From Brachynemurus nebulosus (lineage: Eukaryota > Arthropoda > Insecta > Neuroptera > Myrmeleontidae), in assembly GCA_035578155.1 (NCBI GenBank), contig JAPWDM010000005.1:24116877-24180876 (forward strand): a stretch of 64,000 bases of DNA. Direction: 5' to 3'. A model generated the notes under the pieces. The model was not told the DNA's origin, did not search any database, and saw nothing but the letters and a program-made list of their open reading frames with translations. Shown here one piece after another: positions 1 through 12,478 of the stretch; position 1 is the first letter of the stretch; every line of letters starts with the position of its first letter. Made by a program: the position numbers and the translations under genes.

Positions 1-1072
1 TCACTTAAAAAATTATGCACTTACAGAACGGAAATAGTCAAATAGTGAATGAATATATTGTGTTTTAGTGTAGTATCCGTTTTTTTGCCCTGAATTTGGA
101 TCGTAATTTTAATAAACATTGAAGTATTAAAATGAATTTTTATGGTAATTTGGTTATGAATTTTTCATTTTGACTACGAAGACAACAAGATTCCATCTAG
201 AAATGGAAGATATCATCTAGAATTTTAGAACAAGCTTTTCTAGCTTTTGTTCTAAATAAACTTTGATCCTATCAAAAATATAAAAGACACTATCAAAACC
301 TAATGATTACTTGAAAATTTTACGGCTTTGTTATTAAAACTATGAATTTTGTAGCCTTAAGACAGTTTTCTAGTCTAGAATATTTTTAAATTTGAATTTT
401 TTGTTTCATTTTCTGAAAATAGAGACCTTTAAAAATAGGTCCTCAAAGGGTAATTTAAAAATTTTGAAAATTTACAAAGTTATGGCCATTTTAATACGGT
501 AGATTCCGGTATCAGGTAGGTATTACATTTCAAAACTTAAAATGCATTTTTTTGGGCCGTGTTCGATACGTGGTATAATTAATTTTCGCGCATGTGCACT
601 ATTAAACCGCGCAAACGAAAATTCAAATTATTTGACGTCTATTATCATATTTGGAAGTTTGTAGACGTTACATATTAAAATTTTTGCTAATATGTTTGCT
701 AATATATTCAACACATGGTTACGCTTTATGGTACGAACTACGAATATTGCGAAATTTTAATTTTTACTGTTTCAAAAAAATAAAAGCTTTGGAAAAAATG
801 GCATAAAAATTAAAATTTTTTTATTATAGTTCCTGCCAGAATCACAACCTTTCTAAACCAGAATCTTTTGCTTTTTTGTTTCAGATAAACAGAATTATGT
901 TAAAACTAGCACATTATTTTTTTGCATGGCATGGCTATGATTAAATCGCTATAAGTCCTTGAATTTTCTGTTTTTTTTTTTATATGAATTTTTTTTATAT
1001 GTTCTTAAAATATCAGTAAATATATGGTAAAAATATGAATGATAAAAATTTGGGGGACAGGTCTTCCTACAC
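1..1072. other. AT-rich non-coding stretch, nothing identified
   Basis: No open reading frame of useful length, no terminal repeats and no tandem array were recognised. The sequence is AT-rich with several short A and T tracts. It could be intergenic or intronic DNA. Confidence 0.4.
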
Positions 1073-1746
1073 TATCAACTTTCCATTGGATGCCCTTAAA
1101 GACTATTGCAAATGAATAACTTTTTTTTTTAATTCAGGGCCTCCTCCTCTGGACCCCCGATAGAAGCTTTGCCCCTTACACCACACCGGGGGCTTCGCCT
1201 TCTGTACCTAAGGATGGGGTCTCCACCCTTATCAAACAAATGATAACATCATTTGTTCTCAAGATACGCGAGACAAAATATATTTCACAAAAAGTTTCTT
1301 ATTTCGTTTTTCCGTTTAATTTTTTTTTTCTAATTTTACAATAATTTACTGACGTTTTTAACATCACAGAAGGTTCTTAGGCCATTATATAATAAAGACA
1401 TGGTAAAAAATCCATATAATTTATGTTATGTGAATAAAGTTAATTCCGTTTTTTTATCACAAAAAACAAACCGCTAATCCGAATTTGCTGAAAACTTTAG
1501 CCGCTTTTCATTTTTTGATTACGCATCTAATGAAATTAGTTCGGAGTTGATATCATCATTTGTTCTCGAGATATGCGAGACGAAAAAAAATTCACGAACG
1601 AACGAACAAACTAACGAACGCACGCACAGACATCACGCTAAAAACGATGGATTCGGATTCTAGTGACCTTGAAACGTGGAGATATGTTAAAATTAGTGAT
1701 TCGTAAAATCGGACCCATTACAATAACTTCCAATGGGAAGTTAAAA
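1073..1746. repeat. Probable TIR-bounded interspersed repeat
   Basis: The left end reads AACTTTCCATTGGA and the right end reads TCCAATGGGAAGTTA, which are inverted with one mismatch. Inside are a GC-richer segment (about 1138-1225), two related blocks (around 1235-1275 and 1548-1590) sharing ATCATTTGTTCTC and the pattern GAGATACGCGAGAC, and a run of CGAA/CGCA tetranucleotides near 1598-1630. No ORF is present. Non-autonomous DNA transposon is the best guess; the superfamily is unknown. Confidence 0.45.
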
Positions 1747-2470
1747 ATATTACTAGTTAATAAGTTCTAAAAAGGCCGAAATTATTGCTCTTTAGACTAG
1801 AATACCCCCTTAGGAAACAATTGATGAACGTTGATTAGAGTTCCCAATATGGTGCACGGAAGCAGCGCAGCGTGTTGATTATCTCCATCGTGAAATATTT
1901 TTCTGCTTTCTGCAATCTAGTGGTAATCAAATTTATAATCTACCGTGTTGATTTTTTTTTTTAATTTATGAAATTCCATTGGAAATCAATAAATTAACAT
2001 AATGTAATTGGAATCACTTTTAAATTTCACTTAATCACGCAATAACTATTGCCCATACCAAACGTATACCCGGCTTGATGTCTACAGCACGTATATAGGT
2101 ATTGATATATGTAATATATAAAATAACTACTCAGGTAAGTTTAAATATCATAATTAATAAAGTAGCTTCATGGCAACTTTTGCTTGCTGATAATTTGATT
2201 TGTATTGCGCTACTGGTTTACTGCACTGGGTGCACCCTTTTCTTTCCACGACATGTCGTCAATATAGACATAAAATGATAATTGAATGTATACATACCAC
2301 TGAAAACAGTACTGGATGATCAAGGAGAATTGTTATAATTATCAATAAAATCTTCACAGAAGAAACTGAGAATTTTTCATTCATAATGTATTTTTTAACA
2401 TTGTAAATTAAAAAAAAAATTATATTTAAGTTGGCATTAAAAGAACGGTTTCGAAAATCAACAATTCTTT
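1747..2470. other. Non-coding stretch, nothing identified
   Basis: AT-rich sequence without a supported gene. Short ORFs on the minus strand are composed mainly of Ile, Leu and Lys, as expected from random AT-rich DNA. Confidence 0.35.
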
Positions 2471-3690
2471 CCCATAATTTCATCATTCTGTCATTTCATT
2501 AACGGTTATTTGGGTATTGAGAAATTTTAGTAAACTTTTAGAGTAATCTGAATGTAATATTTTCATTTTTACTGTTAAAATGACGAAACTCCTTTTTTGA
2601 AGTAGGTATGCCTGACTGCACAGAAGTCTTTTTCCCAGTATCCCTAGATGTCTAATTTTGGTAAAAATGAAAATAATAATTTTGAAAACCAATAATTCGC
2701 TCCTAGTTCTACACGGAAAGAAAAATCATATAATTTTTGTAGATAAAATTTCAGAAAAATTACCATGCTCTCGTTTAATGCGTGTGCGATCGACGACCAA
2801 AGTAAAAAAATATATTATAGCATGGTAAAATTTAATGTGGTAACACAACTTTTATCACACTCTTATGCATATATGTTATAGTTTAATTCTTGTTGTCGTA
2901 CTCTTTCATTTGCGCATCTGATCCGCAACCTTATGTTGCTTCGGCTGTACCTGTAAAAACTTCGAAGATGCCCGAACTTTTCCGACCTTTGATTCTTTAT
3001 GATCCATACAAAAATGATTGGCAACAATATATTCTAGTAGGTACTGAAGATAGTGGAGTAACAAAATGTGAATTAAACGATGACCATCCGTCAAGACATT
3101 CTAATGAACACTGCTTCGACACCACACGACACCACACCAGCTAACCAGCTACTTGCAACACCACCAGTCCTGCTATGTGACCTTCATATATGATTGTGTT
3201 GATACTTTCTGCAGCTTGCCTCGCTATGTGACAGCGTTAATACCTTCTCTTTCTTTCTTTCTACTATTAGCTTCTTTTATTCTTTTCTACTTTTCTTCTA
3301 TTTTAAGACAGCATTGTAATTTTTGTAAGAAAAACAATTAAACTGTCGACAATGGAACTTTTTACTGTGCTGTTTTACAAATTTTACGGAGCTAATATTA
3401 CGGAAACAATATTCTATCCTTTAAATTTTCTATGATTAATTATAATTTTTATATTTTTACCGTACAAAATTGAATATGTTTGGCTTTTACACTTGGCTTT
3501 TACACGTCGATTGTAGTGCTGAGCACAGTAATTTTTATATGAATTTTCTCTCTGTGTATCATTCTGTCATTTTATTTTCGATTTTTAACGCATTGAAAAA
3601 TTTTAGTAAACTTGATGACGTCACTAATTTTAAAAAAATTCCTTTTTTTCATAGCAAGTTTTATGGAAGTGATTTTAATTAGGGTGATTG
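2471..3690. repeat. Dispersed CATTCTGTCAT repeat, two parts flanking a MITE
   Basis: 2478-2660 and 3562-3690 both start near CATTCTGTCAT and continue to AAATTTTAGTAAACTT, in the same direction. The second part continues into GATGACGTCACTAA and a TGATTGATTGAATTAGGG tail. Reverse-complement relatives occur three times at 24.88-25.9 kb. A CACGG-ended element (2712-3556) lies between the two parts. Confidence 0.5.
2712..3556 (-). mobile_element. CACGG-TIR non-autonomous DNA transposon, copy 1
   Basis: Ends are CACGGAAAGAAAAATCA and, inverted, TTTTCTCTCTGTG, flanked on both sides by TA, so insertion at a TA dinucleotide is likely. At 845 bp this is the longest of five copies in the window. It is in the opposite orientation to the copies at 22.3, 30.8 and 43.9 kb and the same orientation as the one at 42.3 kb. 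Short ORFs inside have no recognisable transposase signature and are not conserved between copies. TA duplication fits Tc1/mariner-type mobilisation, but that assignment is inference. Confidence 0.75.
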
Positions 3691-6600
3691 ATTGAATTAG
3701 GGTAATTTTTACGTGAACTTAAGCTACTCCAATTTATTTATCTTACTTTCCAATAGTATATTTATTAAGCTACTTACCTGTTAACCTCTTCACTACCGAC
3801 GTACAGTATGTTGTACATCAAATTTAGAGGTACGTTAACATGACTTTTTAATTGGGAAAAATTTGAAATTTCTTAATTTATTTAAAATTACTCAGATTAC
3901 GCTTATTTAAAAATAGATGTAAGACTAAAAATTTTAATTGAAATAGTCATTGATATAAAAAAAAAATTTTAAAAATCAGTAGCCACGAGGCTAATTAGCG
4001 AATTCAGCATCATATAGGAATCCTTTTTCTTTTATATTTGAGCTTACAATCTGACAGCATCAGTGTTACTTATCAACAGTATTTAATGTGTAAAAATTTG
4101 ATAAAAATAATTTTAAAAAGACGAATGTATTGTCGCAATTACTATAAATGAGTCTAAATTAACCGCTCACTTAACTGCTCATAATAATATATCAAAACGG
4201 ATTGAAAATTCTACTTGAAGCTTTTGGAATATATTTTTGAACAAGTTTTCTAACAATTTATGGAATAAAAATTTTTGAGATTCCACCTTAAGTCGTTATA
4301 CTGTCATTTTATCGAAATTAATTCCGGAAATTCATAATACTGATTTTAGATCGATCACGGTTTCTTAACCCCTTAACTAAATAAAACTTACGATTTAACT
4401 GTTCTGATAAGTTTTAAATTATTATATAAAATAAAAAATCCTATTCTAAATGCATAATAGGTATTAATTATGCACTGTTACCACTATTACCGACCATGCA
4501 TAAAATAAAGTCATCATTTAAAATAAATACTTAAGTCATGAGTTTAATTATACTTTTATCTTAAGACACTGATGTTGTACATGCGCCAATACAATATGCG
4601 CAACAATTATAGCTTACTTAAGTTAAATATATGCAGTGCATACGGTTTATGTATATAATATTTTACGACAATGTTAAATGGATTTACTTAATTAGCTATT
4701 TAGTTAATTAAATTCAATTTAAAATTTATTTGATTCGATTTAATTTTAATTACTAATTTTATAATTAGTTAATTAAATAGCTATATTACGTTAATTAAGT
4801 CTAATATGTCATAGTTTAATAGCTGTGATTCACTATAGCCTTAAATGTTTACAATTATATAGTTAGAATTTTTGTAATTAAATAAATCAAAAATATCAAA
4901 AATTATGAAATTGGTAATTCAAACTAATATGATGTAATCGACATATTTTAAAAAAAAAAGAAGTTATTGAGGGTTTACATTACTACATTCATTTATGCAG
5001 TTGATCGCTAGAGAAAAATTAATTTTTAATTTTTTCTTTCTATTAGCGAATTCTTGAATGGAAAATTTAGCTATTACAACCACCGTTATAGTAAGATTTG
5101 AAGCCGGGATTATGATAGAAATTTGTTTTGAGGTTACTAGGAACCGAAAGTGACTTCACTATGAGTTTGTATGTTCCTAGTCAAGAACTAGGCACTGAAC
5201 ACTATGAGTGAGCAGATAAATATTAATACGAACATAAGTTCGCTATACTTGACAATATTCACAAACACGTCAGTAATAACAAATGAAAATCAAATTGATT
5301 TATTAAGGTGGGAGTTCACGCCAGAAACGGCTAATAAACTAATTTTTTTCGAACCTCGTTTTTTGTTTTTATTTCGTTCTGTGGTTCTTTACAAACACGA
5401 TGATGTATAAAACATGGCCAGAAAAAATTTTTTTTCAAGTAGAAAAATATTTATTTGTGAGCCGCTGTACAGCCAAGTTGCTGCTCCTTTGCAGATAACG
5501 CTCCCCCCCCCCCCCTAGCGATTTGATCAGTAATATTTAGTTTTGGTGTGTACACGAGTTATATTATGCACTGAGATAATGTTCTTTTATTTGTATGCCT
5601 CTGTAGACGTTTTAATAAACAGTGAGTAAACCGCTTCTTTTGTTATTATTTTTGTTTTTTACCGTTTCCCGAAACTTGTGTTTTTCCCGACAAGGAAAAT
5701 CATATCTCAAGTTCTAGAAAAGATAGAGACTTAATTTTTTTTTTATTTTGTTCATAAACATATTGCGCATAAAGTGGAGTATGCTTTTTCCATTTGAACA
5801 ATTTTTAAACACTTTTTTTAAATAAAAAATTGAGTTTTATAATTTTTACAACTTTGGGATCACAATTTTATAGTTAATTTTTAAGATTACCTGAAACCCA
5901 TACTCAGCTTTATGGACAGGTCCTTTAGGAATAAAATAATCAAAAAATATTTAAAAAATATTCATTACTTTTTGAGACATGGCGTTCCTTGTAAACGCTT
6001 AAAAACTTGTGAAAAAGAGCCCCCTCCCCCCACAGGGAAGAGTAATGAATGTTTCAAAAACAAAATTTTCTATTTGAAACCATCCCTAATTTGAAAAAAA
6101 TTTCAACAAGCAAAATAATCATAAATAAAAAAGTTGCTTTTTTATTTGGACTCCTCCCTGTTAAAGTAAAGCAATTCTATTTTTTGAAGATTTCGTTGTA
6201 TAATAATCATTTAACTGAGTCAGCTCCTTTTGTACCCTGAATTGGGAGCTTTCCTCAAAGAAGTGTACATTATTTCACTTTGATTATGTTTTGAATAAAC
6301 TTGTAAATATAATTCATAACCAGATAAGAATTATGATCTACCAAAGATCGATTATTATTGATTTTTCAAAACAAGTTCATTACAAAATGCATTCCATAAA
6401 TTAATATCAATCATTGATAGATGTCGCTCGGGGTGGGGATGGAAAGAAGACACACGGCTTGTTAAATTATGATCATGAAATACGAAAAATTATAGAAGCA
6501 AGTCTCCTATTAACCAACGACAATACAAGGGCTTATGTTACTTGCTGCCTGCAAGTAATATAAGTATATGCTAAAAAATGGAAGAAAACTGTTCAGGTGG

Positions 6601-6935
6601 TTTTTTTGTTTGTTTGTTAGTTGGTACAAAACATAGAAATAAATGTTGGTACCTACTGCATGCACACGGTCAAAGAAACAGACATTGATGTCTTATTTAA
6701 GTTGATCGCTTTGAAACTTGTTTTTATTTTTGATTTCTTTTCCAATATAATTGGCTATTAAGTAAGCAATAATACGAAACCATAGTACCTATTATCAGTT
6801 AAATATATGTTTTTTTGTATAAGGAGTTACAGATACAGTCGAACAATATGAAAAATTACCAATTACGAGCTAAGTATCTATGAAAAAAGAACATTGCTTT
6901 TCAAAAAAAAATTTTTTTGGGGTTTATTTTGGTAG
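3691..6935. other. Long AT-rich non-coding stretch
   Basis: No gene is supported. Visible landmarks are an AT-rich imperfect palindrome around 4690-4790 built on TTAGTTAATTAAAT and ATTTAACTAATTAA-like words, a short GTACAGTATGTTGTACAT inverted motif near 3800, and a C tract at 5503-5515. A motif near 5220-5245 (AATACGAACATAAGTTCG) recurs at about 25487 as AATACGAACAAAAGTTCG, suggesting a shared old repeat. Confidence 0.35.
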
Positions 6936-6984
6936 ACTAATTGATAAAGTAACAAAGTAAAACTTTGTTACTTTATCAATTAGT
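6936..6984. repeat. Perfect 23-bp hairpin with 3-nt loop
   Basis: Arms 6936-6958 and 6962-6984 are perfect reverse complements (ACTAATTGATAAAGTAAC... on the left) separated by AAA. The loop is too short for a conventional pre-miRNA. It is more like the collapsed remnant of a foldback element or a strand-switch palindrome. Confidence 0.8.
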
Positions 6985-8585
6985 TTATCGCGATACAAAC
7001 TAAAAACTAGACCAAGCAATTTTTAAATAATATAAAGGATGGCATGACTTGTCATTTTCAAAATATCATTTACTGGCAAGTACCCGACATATGTTAGTCA
7101 GTCAATGTCAAAGAAAGAAACTGTGTTTTAAGTCTGTTTATTGAAGTTATAGTCCAATAGTAATAATTTTAAGCCCTATCTAACTAAACATTAATTTTAG
7201 AATAGATATAAACATTTTTTAAAAAGAGATTCTTGTAGGGACTTCCGAGGAGAACATTTGTGCAAAATGTGAACTCCCGGAAATGTTTTTTTATATTGTT
7301 TAAACAATATTGAAAATTCATGAATAACGTTTTTTGACTTTTCACCGCTTACGTAGCGAAAACGGTCATAGATACATTAAAAAGTGTTAAGACCTTTTTT
7401 TGTAGAGAATCGAATTCTCTACAAAACGAATGAATCAGAAGATTTTCCAACACGGGAGAAGGTCACATACACAGCTGTTCGTCTGAGAAACATGGATTTT
7501 TCAAATTTAGTCCACATATTTGTAGCTATTGTAACCAAAGTTTCTTCGTAATAAACGATATGAAATACAAACATTTGCTGAAGCGTACTTTTTACTTGAG
7601 GGAACACCAGATTTAAAATATCTAATGATCAAAAAAGGATTTGCGATTTCTAGATTTAGTGTAGTAATAGTATGTAGAAATTCTGTACCTTAAAACTAAG
7701 TATTGAAAAATTACTTTATGGGTATATTCTGAGTCATTCTGTATTTTTATCGATACTTTTCTGTGGCAAGTTGAACACTGTTGAGTGAGTGACTGAATTG
7801 ACTCAACCTGACGACTGCTTGCGGAATTTACATTTTGAGTTTTGTAAAATTTATAATTCAAGAAAAAATCAATTTTATGTATTTATCTTGTTACCAATAA
7901 TAATTCCTCGTTCTTGTTAGAAATTGTAGCATTTGCTAATGTACGTCACTGTTAGAGCTTTGAGGGCATTTAATGAAGAGAGATATTGAATTAGGTTTGT
8001 TGTGAATAGGGTATAATTTTATTCTTTTCTATTAGAGTCACGTAAAGGTAAAACTTCTCAATATGAATATAATTTATCTAGACGAAATGTATAGCGCTGA
8101 TTCAAAAGTTATTTTACACGATTTGGGTTCAGATAGCTGAGCATATTTAATAATGTGTTTCTCAACGCTCCCACCATCCACTAGAATCAGGTTTAAATTA
8201 ATTTTAATTTTTGAAAATTCTACATTTTCACAGAAATATCTGTTTGCGTATATGGGCATAGTAATGGGCATAATAGTATTGTTTTAATAATCGGATTTTT
8301 AGCGTTTCGCTATATGCAATAGCGTAACGCTATTAAAATTGGGCTGCAATTGCAGTGACTAAGAGGGGACATTTTTATTTTATTATGAGGCTTATTTTTT
8401 TCTATGAACGGTACATTTTAAAAATAAAACTATTAATGACATTTATTAACGAATTAAATATAATAATTAAACGAATTAAAAGCAAAATTTTAATATTAAA
8501 CTCAAAAACACATATATAAATACAATTAAAGAAAAAAACACCTCCATTGAAATATATACGCGCTTGTCAAAATTATTTTTTATTT
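6985..8585. other. Non-coding stretch with small palindromes
   Basis: No supported gene. Short inverted words include TAGCGTTTCGCTA / TAGCGTAACGCTA near 8300-8335 and an imperfect hairpin near 7240-7285. Minus-strand ORFs of 62-79 codons here have random-looking composition. Confidence 0.35.
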
Positions 8586-8587
8586 TA

Positions 8588-8812
8588 GAGTCCATATAAT
8601 AAATAGAGTCGTGGCATATCAGTCATTTTCTATCCAAAACAGAGCGGGAAGCTTCAAAATTAATTATCACATATTTGAGTAAATATTTTTGAGTACATAA
8701 TTATTGTTAATAAGTTATGAATTAATGAACAATGAACAAACTTTGGACAGAAAATGCCGGAACCAATCAGTATTCAGCACACATGTCACGACTCTATTTA
8801 TTATAGGGACTC
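8588..8812. mobile_element. 225-bp MITE with TA target duplication
   Basis: Inverted ends GAGTCCATATAATAAATAGA and TCTATTTATTATAGGGACTC continue inward through GTCGTG / CACGAC, giving arms of about 27 bp. TA flanks both sides (8586-8587 and 8813-8814). No coding capacity. It fits a small non-autonomous Tc1/mariner-type element; the superfamily is inferred from the TA only. Confidence 0.75.
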
Positions 8813-8814
8813 TA

Positions 8815-9268
8815 TTTTACTTTGCCTATCATTGTCATCTATTATGATATCGTATACACACATTAATTAGTTATTAAAATTAGTATTCTGTTTTATTTCA
8901 CAATAAATATATACATTACATACATACATAATTATATACATACGATACATACGACGTCTGGCAGTCAGCTAGTGTACTACATACGTCAATATAACCTCCA
9001 AAAGGGGTGTAATCCTGGTTTGAATTTGAAGAGTGAAAATCATATTTAATAAAACGCGATTAAAATTTACTGACAGAAGATTCATTTAAATCAATTATAA
9101 AACGTTCTTGGGCATTTTCAATTAAATTGTCTACATTCCACAAAGCATCTTCTTCTTTTAGAATATGCCGTATTGCCGTATACAATCATACAATCATACA
9201 ATCATATCATATTTATTTCGCATCCCTTTAAAATAAGATCAAATGAAAAAGATACTAAAGTAAGTACA
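8815..9268. other. Non-coding stretch, short simple repeats
   Basis: Contains TACATACATA-type tetranucleotide repeats near 8915-8950 and an ATCATACA repeat near 9183-9205. No gene. Confidence 0.35.
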
Positions 9269-9452
9269 ATTTGTCTATGAGACGATGATCTCTGACGCTG
9301 TCGTTACCATCATTGTGATCTGTCTCTTTTTAGCATAATATGTATGTCTTCCATGATATGTATTCTGTCTGTCTTTTTTTAGCATAACAGTTCGTGTCAA
9401 TTCTCCTCTTCCCTTCGTCCTGCTATTAGAGATCGTCGTCTCATAGACAAAT
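9269..9452. repeat. Small inverted-repeat element (about 184 bp)
   Basis: TTTGTCTATGAGACGATGAT at the left is mirrored by the complement of ATCGTCGTCTCATAGACAAA at the right, one mismatch over about 23 bp. Inside, the motif TTTTTAGCATAA occurs twice about 60 bp apart. The target duplication is not clear. Probably a MITE. Confidence 0.65.
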
Positions 9453-10774
9453 AGTAGGTAAACACATACAATTATATTAGTAAATAGTAATAAAAGATGG
9501 GAATAATAATACTGATCATAAACTACTTTTGGTATTTCTTGTTAAAAATATAATGAGACATAGGGTATAAATCGTGTTAGTTGTATAATTTCTCTCTCTT
9601 TTTTTTTTTAAAAAGTCTCTCGTTTTTCGGACGTTCTTATTATTTGTTCTTTTCCTTAAGAATTATTTTCATTTTTGAATAATGATTTGTTACTATTGAA
9701 TATTCCGCCTGTCAAAATTGCACCTTCCGGTTGAACAGAATATAATAATTTTATAATCATCTATATCAGTGGTAACAAAAATGTTCAATAAAATTATATG
9801 TATATTTACTGGTTAGCAAAATAAGTATTATTATTACTATGTTGATTGCTGTAAATATATGGCGCTTGGCTAGTGTGCTGTGTGCTTGCTTATCTTGGGA
9901 GGTTAGGTTCACTTTTGCCTCTTATACCTACGTAGCTTGTTTGTGTGCTTCGTCGTAAGTCAACTACACAATTCATTGCTACAATATTCATTGCTCGTTT
10001 GGTCGGTTATCTGGTAGAACAGGGTGCTTTGTTATCGACGTACATGACACGGGGAACCACCCTGTGTGGGGCTCGTTATTGCGCTCAAGTGCCAACGGGA
10101 CAGAATGAACTGTTGGTTTCTTGGTATTCTTTACTTGTTCGAATCTCGCTTGCCACCAGATTGATCTTGATTGTACGTGGTATTATAAAATAAATATGTA
10201 CTTACCTGCTCACTGGTTGGCTTCCTAATGTATTTGGTAAGCAGGTTTAGTGATTGTTGAATCAATAAATTGGAAATCGACCGTTCGGTCGTTCGAAGGT
10301 TGTGTTGTGTAGTTTATTTGGTAATTAGCTTTTAACTTCAAATCAAATGGTTTGGTTCGTTGGTTGCCAGTGTTGTTTTTGATCAGTTTCCAATAATGAT
10401 ATTTATTATTTGTACAAAATGTATGTATATGTATCGTGTTTATCGTAAACATCAGGAGCGTAGATTAATTAGAATTTTGGGGGTCATGAGTTGGGGAAAA
10501 TAACTGGAATACTTATAAGTGTTGATATTTAATATTTAAGAGATTTTGCAAACTCTGTTTCAAAGAAGTCAGGAGTGGAGGAAAATCAAAAGTTTTGTGG
10601 ATTAAGAATTTAGTAAAAATCTTGGGTGCAAACTAATTCGCTCCCGCGGTCAGATTTTAATATTATGTTGAAAAGGGTCGTAATTTATTTCGCTCCCGAC
10701 TTGTTATCTACTGACAGGTAAAATTAATTACCTAAATGGGGATAAGAGGTAGCAGGCAGATAGTAAGATGAAAT
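9453..10774. other. Non-coding stretch with a weak ORF
   Basis: An 82-codon ORF at 9945-10193 (plus) is in a slightly less AT-rich segment, but I see no domain, signal peptide or splice context supporting it. No repeats were recognised. Confidence 0.3.
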
Positions 10775-10834
10775 AGTATATTGTGCAATAAGTGCGGGAA
10801 ATTGTCGATTGCCCACGAAAACGAAGTTTTGGCT
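10775..10834 (+). repeat. Multi-hairpin repeat, 5' fragment (copy A)
   Basis: Starts AGTATATTGTGCAATAAGTG and runs through the GCGGGAAATTGTCGATTGCC arm found in the longer copies at 29.2, 39.2 and 45.1 kb, then diverges soon after GAAAACGAAG. Only the first arm of the 5' hairpin is present. Confidence 0.75.
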
Positions 10835-10900
10835 ATTTTAAGAAATAGAAACCAAAGAGAAATATGAAACCATTTTTAAAATATTATTTATTGCTTTTAA
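10835..10900. repeat. Short dispersed repeat, inverted partner at 14.56 kb
   Basis: A segment containing AAAGAGAAATATGAAACCAT followed by TTTTAAAATATTATTTATTG matches the reverse complement of about 14565-14630 over roughly 60 bp with scattered mismatches. It may be two independent copies of one old repeat, or the ends of a larger element. Confidence 0.5.
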
Positions 10901-11049
10901 GCAACTTTGTTAAATTATAATTGACATATAATTAAAGGGACGATTGTAATAGATCAAGGTAAACTTACAGAAATACCGATTTAAAGCTAAAAAATTAACA
11001 GGTATCGGCTAAATGATCGCTAATGTACAACTAAACTTGACGATTAAAA

Positions 11050-11575
11050 CTTCAGGCACACATTGAGCTGCGTCATGCAGTAAACGCAGGGCAGGGCAGA
11101 GCAAGAAAACACGAGGAATAAACTGTGTGGCCGTGCGCACATTGAGACGCAGTTAACGCAGGCAGGGCAGCGCAGTTACTGTGACTTTTGTTGTAGAACG
11201 AGATAGCACGAATTTAAACGCAGAGCAGAGCAGATCAGTGCTGTTTTTCTTCAATTTCTTCAATTCTTTTCATTTCGGCTAATTAAAACCAACTAAAACT
11301 CGAGAACGTGTTACAATGTCGCGCAGCATTGCGCAGTTTCTGTGTCACATTCACGAGTGCTACTTCGGTCTCGTGCGACGCAGTGCTGCTCTGCTCTGCT
11401 CTGCGTTTCAGTTCGCGCTGTCCTGTTCTACAACATGAGTCACAAAAACTGTGCTGCTCTGCTCTGCGTTTCAGTTCGCGCTGTCCCGTTCTACAACATG
11501 AGTCACAAAAACTGTGCTGCTCTGCTCTGCTCTGCGTTTCAGCAAAGAGTATGGGATAGAGGAGAAACTGAAATA
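11050..11575. repeat. GC-rich CTCTGCTCTGCGTTTCAG tandem repeat with inverted left half
   Basis: Two to three units of about 63 bp, each containing CTGCTCTGCTCTGCGTTTCA, a TTCGCGCTGTCC core and ACAACATGAGTCACAAAAAC, run on the plus strand at 11385-11550. The segment 11080-11245 carries related words in the opposite orientation (GCAGAGCAGAGCAG, TTGTTGTAGAACGAG). Two overlapping ORFs of 78-83 codons are the tandem units read in two frames and are not taken as genes. Composition is much richer in G+C than the surroundings. Confidence 0.7.
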
Positions 11576-11866
11576 TAAGTTTTTAGTGACATCTTGAACC
11601 TGTGGCAACCAACTATAAAGTTTGTCGGCCTTTACGGGGGCGACAAGGTAGTTGAATTACAAAATTTATAACAAAAAAGATTAATATACATTTATTAATA
11701 TATATTAATATATATTTTGTTATAAATTCCACAGTCATTTATAAGAAAATATCCTGGTTTCGGATTTTCGTGAAAGCCTTACTCGGTAGAGGCGCTGAAA
11801 CTCGTATACTACGATTTTACTTTAGTTCTTATGGACAGTTTCCGCTCTATCCTATACTCTTTGCGT
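11533..11866. repeat. Inverted-repeat segment next to the tandem array
   Basis: CAAAGAGTATGGGATAGAGG at the left is matched by the complement of CTCTATCCTATACTCTTTG at the right, and both are followed by the same GCGTTTCAG word on the outside. It contains TATTAATATA palindromic runs near 11690-11715. This suggests that the tandem array is the terminal part of a foldback-type element. Confidence 0.55.
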
Positions 11867-12478
11867 TTCAGTTCGCGTCCGGCTTAAGAGTCATCAAATG
11901 AACAATCACTATAAATAATAAAATTAAGTCAGTGTATTTTACAATTAAGCATTTTTACAGGAAGAATGAAACCATTCAAAGGTTCTTTGATAGCTGATCA
12001 AAGAATTTCTGTTGACGCAGCAGAAAACTGGGATAAACTGTAATTGTATTGTTCTAACCTTTCAGAATAATCCGCACCTGCTGCTGAAAAGTTGAGGCAC
12101 GACCATTCTGTGTCCCTGCTGATAGCTTAAATTTGTTTTTAATCGATCTTCGCATTCTTCATTTGTTTTAATTGATTTTAATTAAGATTTTGTTTTTTTA
12201 TTCAAAAAACAAAAAGTAATTTGATTGTTTTGTTAATGAGCGAACGACAAAGACGCCCGCAACAAAGACAGGGGGCGGTAATTAATTAATTAAAAGAATT
12301 TAAAATGTCTTTATCTATCTTTTGTTTTGTATTTTGTTTTTGCTTTTTTGAGCAACCGATAATGGATTTTAGTGATTCCTTTTGTTTGTAAAAGTGTTTA
12401 TCACAATAAAAAGTGATATGAAAAGAATCTTGCATAGATTTAAAACCTACACAATATGCAAAGACATGAATGATTACT
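11867..12478. other. Non-coding stretch, nothing identified
   Basis: AT-rich sequence without supported genes, terminal repeats or tandem units. Confidence 0.35.

Noticed and set aside
1598..1632. CRISPR-like or telomere-like short repeats
   Set aside because: CGAA/CGCA tetranucleotides without spacers; ordinary simple repeat inside a transposon-like segment.
9945..10193. 82-codon ORF with more balanced composition
   Set aside because: No domain, signal sequence or repeat relation; length is within chance expectation.
11308..11578. Two overlapping plus-strand ORFs rich in Cys, Ser and Leu
   Set aside because: They are the GC-rich tandem units read in two frames.
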